DNA from: a virus
Strand: one strand, 5' to 3'
IMG/VR virus record: IMGVR_UViG_3300036851_000474
Span: 1-31,665 of that record
Length of the DNA: 31,665 nucleotides
Within the stretch, counting starts at the first letter, position 1; each line of letters starts with the position of its first letter. Under the pieces are notes generated by a model. It did not search any database and was not told the origin of the DNA. It saw only the letters and a list, made by a program, of their open reading frames with translations. The position numbers and the translations under genes are program-made. This document shows, piece after piece, positions 14,181 to 18,785 of this stretch.

Positions 14181-14386
14181 TGCGCTGGCGTCGAATCGGG
14201 AATAGTCGGCGAACGGCATGCAGTGGGCGGTTCGTCGCGTATAGAAGTGGCCCAAGTCATTGGGCGCTTTACGATAACGGCATCTTCGCCGACGGCGCAA
14301 CATGGACGCAAATCACGGAGACGGCACGGAGACGCATCGAAAAGGAAGCGCAGCACAACGCAGACTTCAGAGACCCGGCCAAATGA
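14117..14386 (+). CDS. Cassette protein, 89 aa, unknown
   Basis: The first about 19 residues are attC-encoded and basic (MRRPVPKSKSAPAVKVQR). The body (VLRWRRIGNSRRTACSG, then GPSHWALYDNGIFADGA) looks like a small mixed fold. The C-terminal HNADFRDPAK is encoded by its own attC and resembles the tail of the protein at 15129 (HNDDFRHPPK). No family recognised. The cassette start GTTGTGCTGCGC is matched by GCGCAGCACAAC at 14348. Confidence 0.5.
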   Translation: MRRPVPKSKSAPAVKVQRVVVLRWRRIGNSRRTACSGRFVAYRSGPSHWALYDNGIFADGATWTQITETARRRIEKEAQHNADFRDPAK

Positions 14387-14443
14387 GAGCTACGATTGCA
14401 ACTGAGGCGCAAAGGCCGGGTTCTCTGCAAGGACTTGTTACAC
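14353..14443 (+). other. attC site 4
   Basis: R'' GCACAAC, R' GTTACAC, 91 bp. ACTTCAGAGACCCGGCC on the left pairs with GGCCGGGTTCTCTGCAAG on the right, with one unpaired G and one unpaired A. ATGA at 14383 links two genes. Confidence 0.92.
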
Positions 14444-15132
14444 GCCGTCCTCGCGCAATAGATCTCTTCTGCGGTGCTGGTGGCGTGAGTATGGGACTGC
14501 ATCGAGCTGGCTTTGATGTGACCGGAGTCGATATCAGGCCGCAAAAGCGATACCCGTTCGCGTTTCAACAGGGGGATGCACTCGAAGCCGACCTGGATGG
14601 GTTTGATGTCGCGTGGGCATCGCCGCCGTGCCAGCGATACTCTCTCGCCAGCGTGCGCCACCGCAACGAGGGGAAGGTGTATCCCGATTTGGTCGCGCTC
14701 ATCAGAGAGAAACTCAAGCGATGGGGCGGGCCGTGGATAATGGAGAATGTGGTAAATGCGCCGCTGTCCGGGAATGTCGTGATGCTGTGCGGGACGATGT
14801 TCGGTCTCGGGGTGTTCCGGCACCGCCTTTTTGAAAGCAACTTCCTGCTACTGGTGCCGGCGCATAGTGGGCACTCGGGAACGATTGGGGACGGAAAATA
14901 CTTCAGTGTGGCCGGCGGCTCAGGTCGCTGGAAATCATGGGGCACTGTCCATCGCAACGTATCGAAAGGCACTGCGACCGAGTGGCGCCAGGCCATGGGC
15001 ATTGATTGGATGACGCGAGACGAAATCAAAGAGGCCATACCGCCGGCCTACTCCGAATTTTTGGGGGCGCAGATACTCGCGGCGCTCAAGGCGGGTAACG
15101 CAGAGATGAGGCACGGCGAGCAAATACCATGA
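14383..15132 (+). CDS. Cytosine-C5 DNA methyltransferase carried on a cassette
   Basis: A 249-aa protein. Motif I is IDLFCGAGGVSMGLHRAGF, motif IV is SPPCQRYS with the catalytic Cys, motif VI is MENV, motif VIII is FRHRLFES, and motif X is IPPAYSEFLGAQIL. All core elements are present, with a very short target-recognition region, as in compact phage and orphan enzymes. It would methylate cytosine C5, protecting phage DNA from restriction or marking the host chromosome. The first about 18 residues come from the upstream attC. The cassette start GTTACACGCCG and its R'' region at 15090 match with one mismatch. It is the only clearly enzymatic cassette here. Confidence 0.93.
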   Translation: MRATIATEAQRPGSLQGLVTRRPRAIDLFCGAGGVSMGLHRAGFDVTGVDIRPQKRYPFAFQQGDALEADLDGFDVAWASPPCQRYSLASVRHRNEGKVYPDLVALIREKLKRWGGPWIMENVVNAPLSGNVVMLCGTMFGLGVFRHRLFESNFLLLVPAHSGHSGTIGDGKYFSVAGGSGRWKSWGTVHRNVSKGTATEWRQAMGIDWMTRDEIKEAIPPAYSEFLGAQILAALKAGNAEMRHGEQIP

Positions 15133-15196
15133 GCCTAAATTCTGACAAACTGAACGGAGTAGCGGGACCGCCGTTGCCTCCATCGACGGGTTATGC
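15093..15196 (+). other. attC site 5
   Basis: R'' GGGTAAC, R' GTTATGC, 104 bp. GATGAGGCACGGCG on the left pairs with CGCCGTTGCCTCCATC on the right with extrahelical bases. ATGA at 15129 inside. Confidence 0.9.
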
Positions 15197-15425
15197 CAAC
15201 TGGGTGCTATCCGAGCACGGCGGACTGAATATGTGGACGTGGATACCGACGCCGGATGTCCGCTACGGTGTGACTCAGGTGAAGGCTGACATTCAGGCTC
15301 ACGTCACCACGGGGACGCGCTACAAATTTTCAAAGACTATCGGCAGCTACGCGACGGTCAAAGAAGCGAAGACCATGTGCGAGGAGCATTGGCATAACGA
15401 TGACTTCAGGCACCCGCCCAAATGA
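15129..15425 (+). CDS. Cassette protein, 98 aa, unknown
   Basis: The leader MSLNSDKLNGVAGPPLPPST is attC-encoded. The body (NWVLSEHGGLNMWTWIPTPDV, then a beta-alpha stretch KTIGSYATVKEAKTMCEEHW) suggests a small soluble fold. The tail HNDDFRHPPK comes from its own attC. No family recognised. The cassette start GTTATGCCAA is matched by TTGGCATAAC at 15389. Confidence 0.5.
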   Translation: MSLNSDKLNGVAGPPLPPSTGYANWVLSEHGGLNMWTWIPTPDVRYGVTQVKADIQAHVTTGTRYKFSKTIGSYATVKEAKTMCEEHWHNDDFRHPPK

Positions 15426-15480
15426 ACGCCACGATTTCACCCAGAACGCTTGAGGGGTTGCCTGCAAGGACGGGTTATCT
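15392..15480 (+). other. attC site 6
   Basis: R'' GCATAAC, R' GTTATCT, 89 bp. GACTTCAGGCACCC on the left pairs with GGGTTGCCTGCAAGG on the right with one unpaired G and one unpaired A. ATGA at 15422 inside. Confidence 0.92.
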
Positions 15481-15823
15481 TCCGGTCCACCGCGCAAGGC
15501 AACACCTACAGGACAACGGGCAAACACTCGACGATTGGGAGGGCATCTGCGGCGAACTAGCGAACGCAGTCATCGGCCCGAATGATCATATCGTCCACGT
15601 CGAGCCTGCGTGCCTGTGGAAATATCACATGGTCCCGATCATTGACGACCTGGTGCATGACGCCTGGTGCGACGGGCCACCAATCCCGATCAAGGAGTGG
15701 CTGATCCGTCTCTGTGATCGAGATGTCGTAACTGTGGCCATTGATGGGGTGGATATCTACAGCGGCCCTGCTGGAGATTTCGAGGAAGATAACGAATCAG
15801 CTCAGCGACGGCAAAATGAGTAA
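15422..15823 (+). CDS. Cassette protein, 133 aa, unknown
   Basis: The leader (MNATISPRTLEGLPARTG) is attC-encoded. The body has a helical middle (ARQHLQDNGQTLDDWEGIC) and acidic C terminus (DIYSGPAGDFEEDNES). It resembles no family I can name. Two Cys and several Trp suggest a compact globular protein. The tail NESAQRRQNE is encoded by its own attC. The cassette start GTTATCTTCC is matched by GGAAGATAAC at 15784. Confidence 0.5.
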   Translation: MNATISPRTLEGLPARTGYLPVHRARQHLQDNGQTLDDWEGICGELANAVIGPNDHIVHVEPACLWKYHMVPIIDDLVHDAWCDGPPIPIKEWLIRLCDRDVVTVAIDGVDIYSGPAGDFEEDNESAQRRQNE

Positions 15824-15891
15824 GGGCACGAGACGCAAGATGGCGGCGGAAGTGAACGGCGGTAGCCGTTCGCTGAAGCGCGTGGTTGGGC
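15787..15891 (+). other. attC site 7
   Basis: R'' AGATAAC, R' GTTGGGC, 105 bp. AGCTCAGCGACGGC on the left pairs with GCCGTTCGCTGAAGC on the right with extrahelical bases. The next gene starts at ATG 15816 and overlaps the TAA at 15821 by eight bases. Confidence 0.9.
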
Positions 15892-16070
15892 CGAGCGCCC
15901 CATGCAAACATCCTGACGCGATGGTCTGCGTCCTGATTGCATACCACTGGTGTCACGACTGCGGCGCACTACGGGAGATTGAGCGAGGCAAGCCAGGGAA
16001 ATGGTTTATACCGTTCCGCGCTCGGCCCAACGGTGACATGAGCAACGCCGCCGAAAAACCGAAAGCGTGA
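15816..16070 (+). CDS. Cassette zinc-ribbon protein, 84 aa
   Basis: The basic attC-encoded leader (MSKGTRRKMAAEVNGGSRS) is followed by CKHPDAMVCVLIAYHWCHDCG, whose Cys and His residues suggest a zinc-binding fold. The C-terminal NAAEKPKA is attC-encoded. No family recognised. The cassette start and its own R'' share 14 complementary bases (GTTGGGCCGAGCGC and GCGCTCGGCCCAAC), the longest match in the array. Confidence 0.55.
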   Translation: MSKGTRRKMAAEVNGGSRSLKRVVGPSAPCKHPDAMVCVLIAYHWCHDCGALREIERGKPGKWFIPFRARPNGDMSNAAEKPKA

Positions 16071-16132
16071 ATATGCAAACTGACGTTGAAGAACCCAAGG
16101 GCAGCGGCGTTGGCTCCATGGAATTGTTAGAC
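16025..16132 (+). other. attC site 8
   Basis: R'' GCCCAAC, R' GTTAGAC, 108 bp. CATGAGCAACGCCGC on the left pairs with GCGGCGTTGGCTCCATG on the right with extrahelical bases. TGA 16068 and ATG 16073 are inside. Confidence 0.92.
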
Positions 16133-16411
16133 ATCCGGGATGTGCCATCGCTCTGCTCGAATGACGACTGCGAAGGATGTGGAGAACTCAAGACGTATCG
16201 AGGCAAGCCAGCATCCTCGCTCGTCTGCTGCAATCAATGCTGGAAGAAACTCCCGAAGTGGATGCGTGATGCGTTTGTTAATGGAGACGACAAGAGACCT
16301 GAAGGCGGATCGTCCCACGGCGCTACCATCTGGGAAAACCGCATCGCAGTCACACTGACGTGGCTGAGGATGTCTAACGATGACATCAGCGAGCGCGGGC
16401 CGCTGACGTGA
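16073..16411 (+). CDS. Cassette zinc-finger protein, 112 aa
   Basis: The leader MQTDVEEPKGSGVGSMELLD is attC-encoded; a second in-frame ATG at 16118 is also inside the site. The body has CSNDDCEGC and CCNQC, a likely zinc-binding domain, followed by PKWMRDAFVNGD and a C-terminal helix (ENRIAVTLTWLRM). No family recognised. Its tail (NDDISERGPLT) crosses its own attC. The cassette start GTTAGACATCC is matched by GGATGTCTAAC at 16368. Confidence 0.55.
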   Translation: MQTDVEEPKGSGVGSMELLDIRDVPSLCSNDDCEGCGELKTYRGKPASSLVCCNQCWKKLPKWMRDAFVNGDDKRPEGGSSHGATIWENRIAVTLTWLRMSNDDISERGPLT

Positions 16412-16460
16412 GATTAAACCCGTAGCGATACCCGCGCTTCGCTGCATGGAATTGTTAGAC
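16372..16460 (+). other. attC site 9, the best-formed copy
   Basis: R'' GTCTAAC and R' GTTAGAC are perfectly complementary, 89 bp. CATCAGCGAGCGCGGG on the left pairs with CCCGCGCTTCGCTGCATG on the right, with one unpaired G and one unpaired A, the classic attC pattern. Confidence 0.95.
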
Positions 16461-16465
16461 TCCGT

Positions 16466-16933
16466 ATGATCGAAATAAAGAAATCTGGGACAGCAGACAC
16501 GCGGACGTGCGATTTTGCGAACACGTCCAAAGAAACACTTCTGGCGTCAAGCGTTCAGCACATCGGGGACGTGGTAAAGGCAATGGCGTTCTTCTGTGCC
16601 ACAATTACCGAGCAAGCCGGATGGCACGACAACGACAAACTGACCACTATCGACTGGTTCCATAAAGATTTTCTGACGGGCTTCAAGGAGTCCGGGTGGT
16701 GGGACAATCACCGCAAGATCACTCGGCACCATATCAGCAAGGAGGACGGGATACCTGCCGACGTGAACCTGATTGACGTGCTTGAACACATTGCCGACTG
16801 CGTAATGGCTGGTATGGCGCGAAGCGGGAGCGTCTATGAATTGAAGCTGCCCGATGAACTGCTTCAGCGGGCCTTTCGGAACACAACCGAACTCCTAAAG
16901 GCTCAGATAGTGGTAAAGGAGTCTAACGAGTAG
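16466..16933 (+). CDS. Cassette protein resembling DUF5662 phage proteins, 155 aa
   Basis: This is the only cassette gene that starts fully inside its own cassette (ATG six bases after R'). It has WHDNDKL, WWDNHRKITRHH and a later DVLEHIADCVMAGMARSG. The spaced His and Asp residues and H-x-x-x-x-HH segment resemble DUF5662-type proteins found in phages, which may be HD-like metal-dependent enzymes. The resemblance is by eye only. The cassette start GTTAGACTCC is matched by GGAGTCTAAC at 16918. Confidence 0.5.
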   Translation: MIEIKKSGTADTRTCDFANTSKETLLASSVQHIGDVVKAMAFFCATITEQAGWHDNDKLTTIDWFHKDFLTGFKESGWWDNHRKITRHHISKEDGIPADVNLIDVLEHIADCVMAGMARSGSVYELKLPDELLQRAFRNTTELLKAQIVVKESNE

Positions 16934-17009
16934 CTCATGCACGCGCCCACCATTACGCCCGCTTTGACCACTGACGCTCCGGCGCGTTGCATGCAGCGAT
17001 TTGTTGGGC
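16921..17009 (+). other. attC site 10
   Basis: R'' GTCTAAC, R' GTTGGGC, 89 bp. AGCTCATGCACGCGCC on the left pairs with GGCGCGTTGCATGCAGC on the right with extrahelical bases. TAG 16931 and ATG 16937 are inside. Confidence 0.92.
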
Positions 17010-17051
17010 ATCCGTCGCATTATCAAAGACTTCCGAATGGTGAAAATAAAT

Positions 17052-17101
17052 GCAAAAATCTTCCGATTTTCGTTGACTCTCTAACGATAACCGGTTATCG
17101 T
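17052..17101 (+). promoter_or_regulatory. Promoter-like element inside a cassette
   Basis: TTGACT at 17073-17078, a 17-bp spacer, then TATCGT at 17096-17101. A perfect inverted repeat (AAAATC-TTCC-GATTTT, 17055-17070) lies just upstream and a perfect 16-bp palindrome at 17085-17100 overlaps the -10. The element resembles the one at 12421-12471. Confidence 0.55.
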
Positions 17102-17107
17102 GTGGAT

Positions 17108-17377
17108 ATGACGACAAACGAACGAATCCAAAGAGCGAACAAAATCGCAAAGCACATCAATGACCACGGCTCAATTGCGCAGCCAGACTTCAAGCCGGAA
17201 TATACCGCGAAGGTTTGGAACAAGGGAGAGACCGTCAGGATATACCTGAGCAACGGTGGAAAAGGTGCGGGAAACCTCACCGTGGAAGCTGACGGAACAA
17301 TAGGTGAGCAGTATGCGACTCCGGGACGCTTTGGCTGGGAATTGATCGAAGCCGCGAAGAAAGAGGTGGGGCTGTGA
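17108..17377 (+). CDS. Cassette protein, 89 aa, unknown
   Basis: I chose ATG 17108, just after the promoter-like element. The frame stays open to an ATG at 16937 inside the upstream attC, so a longer attC-led form is possible. The body has a helical start (NERIQRANKIAKHINDHG) and a beta-rich end (ETVRIYLSNGGKGAGNLTV). No family recognised. The cassette holds three genes and begins GTTGGGCATCC, matched by GGATGCCCAAC at 17712. Confidence 0.55.
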   Translation: MTTNERIQRANKIAKHINDHGSIAQPDFKPEYTAKVWNKGETVRIYLSNGGKGAGNLTVEADGTIGEQYATPGRFGWELIEAAKKEVGL

Positions 17378-17571
17378 AATACAAAGGCTACTCAATCGAA
17401 CCGTGGAAAGGTCCATACGGAGAAACGCCGGACAAAGGCGAGCCTAAATATTTCGTGCAAATCTACGACCGCGCCACCGGGCTTCCCATGGGTGCCGAGT
17501 TTTGCCCTCGCGCGTGGTCATTGCGCGAGGCGAAGGAAACAATCAACGAAACCCTGCGCTATGCGAGCTAA
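17374..17571 (+). CDS. Cassette protein, 65 aa, unknown
   Basis: GTG start overlapping the previous stop (GTGA). The sequence (KYKGYSIEPWKGPYGETPDKG, then KYFVQIYDRATGLPMG) reads as a small beta-rich fold with a C-terminal helix. No family recognised. It is the second gene of a three-gene cassette. Confidence 0.55.
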   Translation: MKYKGYSIEPWKGPYGETPDKGEPKYFVQIYDRATGLPMGAEFCPRAWSLREAKETINETLRYAS

Positions 17572-17764
17572 GAATCCCGCCGCCGTCGCGCTCGGTAAGC
17601 TGGCCGCTGGTGTTCCAAAACAATTCAGCGTCTCCGAATTGGAACGTCGGCGCAAACTAATGGCGGGCATCAACGCCCGAAAACGAAAGGCGTCGAAAGC
17701 GAAGAAACGCAGGATGCCCAACGAATCAAGCTCACCGACGACGCGGTCGGTGGAACTAAAATGA
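17561..17764 (+). CDS. Basic cassette protein, 67 aa
   Basis: The gene overlaps its neighbour at ATG 17561. The protein is very basic (LERRRKLMAGINARKRKASKAKKRR), so nucleic-acid binding is likely. The C-terminal NESSSPTTRSVELK is encoded by the attC and matches the tail type of the 12723 protein. No family recognised. Its stop overlaps the next start as ATGA. Confidence 0.5.
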   Translation: MRAKNPAAVALGKLAAGVPKQFSVSELERRRKLMAGINARKRKASKAKKRRMPNESSSPTTRSVELK

Positions 17765-17849
17765 AACCCTCAGAAGACATTTTAGACTGGAACGACGAGC
17801 GACGAAATCAGGAACGGGAGCGTCGTTCGAGTGCAGCGCGTTGTTCGGT
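17716..17849 (+). other. attC site 11
   Basis: R'' GCCCAAC, R' GTTCGGT (non-canonical), 134 bp. AAGCTCACCGACGACG on the left pairs with CGTCGTTCGAGTGCAGC on the right with extrahelical bases. ATGA at 17761 inside. Confidence 0.8.
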
Positions 17850-17991
17850 GGCAACGTGCGAGAAGGGAAACCACACGATATCTAGGCACTTCCAACAGCT
17901 AAAACCGCGCACTGCCGAAGCAACGTGTCGCTGTCTCACATGCGGCCATGAATGGCAAGAGTACTACGAACTGGAAAGGTTGTCGGAATGA
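17761..17991 (+). CDS. Cassette zinc-ribbon protein, 76 aa
   Basis: The first about 28 residues are encoded by attC 11 (MKPSEDILDWNDERRNQE and on). The body has CEKGNH and CRCLTCGHEWQEYYELERL, a zinc-ribbon with a C-terminal helix. No family recognised. A 17-codon relay ORF (17988-18041) links its stop to the GTG at 18038. The cassette start GTTCGGTGGCA is matched by TGCCACCGAAC at 17995. Confidence 0.55.
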   Translation: MKPSEDILDWNDERRNQERERRSSAARCSVATCEKGNHTISRHFQQLKPRTAEATCRCLTCGHEWQEYYELERLSE

Positions 17992-17998
17992 GACTGCC

Positions 17999-18101
17999 AC
18001 CGAACGTTGACATGAGCAGCGCACCGAAAGGCAAACAGTGAAGGACGGGTTATCGAAAAACAGGAAGCGGGCCAAGCGTCTGCTCCATGGAGTTGTTACC
18101 A
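17999..18101 (+). other. attC site 12
   Basis: R'' ACCGAAC, R' GTTACCA, 103 bp. CATGAGCAGCGC on the left pairs with GCGTCTGCTCCATG on the right with extrahelical bases. GTGA at 18038 inside. From 18003 it is identical to attC site 14. Confidence 0.9.
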
Positions 18102-18238
18102 AGCACGACGGAAAGTATGTGTGCCGTTGCGAATGCGGTGGAAAGGTTCTGGGCATCGAAAGTTTCGGCAGGCTTTTTACTTGGTGTGATCGCTGCTCGC
18201 CTATGGTGAACATCGTACTAAAACGCCCGCTTGGTAAC
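18003..18238 (+). repeat. 236-bp exact direct repeat, copy 1
   Basis: Identical to 18523-18758 (offset 520). It begins at the AAC of one R'' and ends at the AAC of the next, so it contains an attC plus one cassette body. Confidence 0.97.
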
Positions 18239-18271
18239 GAAAAGCTCACGCGCAGCGCGACACCCAAATGA
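18038..18271 (+). CDS. Cassette zinc-ribbon protein, copy 1, 77 aa
   Basis: GTG start in attC 12 overlapping a stop (GTGA). The leader (MKDGLSKNRKRAKRLLHG) is attC-encoded. The body has CRCECGG and CDRC, a four-Cys zinc ribbon, and the C terminus differs from copy 2 because it runs into a different junction (NEKLTRSATPK). No family recognised. The cassette start GTTACCAAGC is matched by GCTTGGTAAC at 18229. Confidence 0.6.
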   Translation: MKDGLSKNRKRAKRLLHGVVTKHDGKYVCRCECGGKVLGIESFGRLFTWCDRCSPMVNIVLKRPLGNEKLTRSATPK

Positions 18272-18324
18272 ACAAATTGCCCACACCGTGCGAGAGCGCT
18301 GTTGCGTGCAGCGATTTGTTAGCC
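18232..18324 (+). other. attC site 13
   Basis: R'' TGGTAAC, R' GTTAGCC, 93 bp. AGCTCACGCGCAGCGC on the left pairs with GCGCTGTTGCGTGCAGC on the right with extrahelical bases. ATGA at 18268 inside. Confidence 0.9.
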
Positions 18325-18561
18325 GCGCACACGCAAAAATGGACTGAAGTATGCGAAGAACTCGAAGCAAAGTTTCCAAAGGACGCCGCAATGCTATACG
18401 TGCGAGGTTACATAATGGGGCTACGCCATGCTGTCGCCATCGCGTCCCGTTCGATAAGCACTGTGGTCGGTGCTGGCGGGCAATCCACGGAGAACCAGCC
18501 GCGTGTAAGCCAAGGCGCGGCTAACGTTGACATGAGCAGCGCACCGAAAGGCAAACAGTGA
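18268..18561 (+). CDS. Cassette protein, 97 aa, unknown
   Basis: The leader (MNKLPTPCESAVACSDL) is attC-encoded. The body is helical (QKWTEVCEELEAKFPKDAAM, then GYIMGLRHAVAIA) followed by a low-complexity tail ending SSAPKGKQ, which is attC-encoded. No family recognised. The cassette start GTTAGCCGCGC is matched by GCGCGGCTAAC at 18515. Confidence 0.5.
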   Translation: MNKLPTPCESAVACSDLLAAHTQKWTEVCEELEAKFPKDAAMLYVRGYIMGLRHAVAIASRSISTVVGAGGQSTENQPRVSQGAANVDMSSAPKGKQ

Positions 18562-18621
18562 AGGACGGGTTATCGAAAAACAGGAAGCGGGCCAAGCGTC
18601 TGCTCCATGGAGTTGTTACCA
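18519..18621 (+). other. attC site 14
   Basis: R'' GGCTAAC, R' GTTACCA, 103 bp, same stem as site 12. GTGA at 18558 inside. Confidence 0.9.
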
Positions 18622-18758
18622 AGCACGACGGAAAGTATGTGTGCCGTTGCGAATGCGGTGGAAAGGTTCTGGGCATCGAAAGTTTCGGCAGGCTTTTTAC
18701 TTGGTGTGATCGCTGCTCGCCTATGGTGAACATCGTACTAAAACGCCCGCTTGGTAAC
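18523..18758 (+). repeat. 236-bp exact direct repeat, copy 2
   Basis: Identical to 18003-18238. It ends at R'' AAC, followed one base later by GTTATTCT, so the attC of this last cassette is missing. Confidence 0.97.
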
Positions 18759-18785
18759 AGTTATTCTAACGACTTGAAGCCATGA
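18558..18785 (+). CDS. Cassette zinc-ribbon protein, copy 2, 75 aa
   Basis: Identical to copy 1 through LKRPLGN, then diverges to SYSNDLKP because the attC is lost and the frame runs to the TGA overlapping intI (ATGA at 18782). It is the last cassette. A perfect second copy suggests very recent duplication. Confidence 0.6.
   Translation: MKDGLSKNRKRAKRLLHGVVTKHDGKYVCRCECGGKVLGIESFGRLFTWCDRCSPMVNIVLKRPLGNSYSNDLKP
18759..18781 (+). other. Candidate attI right half in front of intI
   Basis: The 8-mer GTTATTCT at 18760-18767 also occurs at 12463-12470. It is followed by AACGACTTGAAGCC and the intI start. The G-TT at 18760 is in the position of an attI crossover. Confidence 0.4.

Noticed and set aside
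13294-18621. CRISPR array from spaced repeats
   Set aside because: The repeats are imperfect, 89-134 bp long with inverted arms, and unequally spaced with genes between; they are attC sites.
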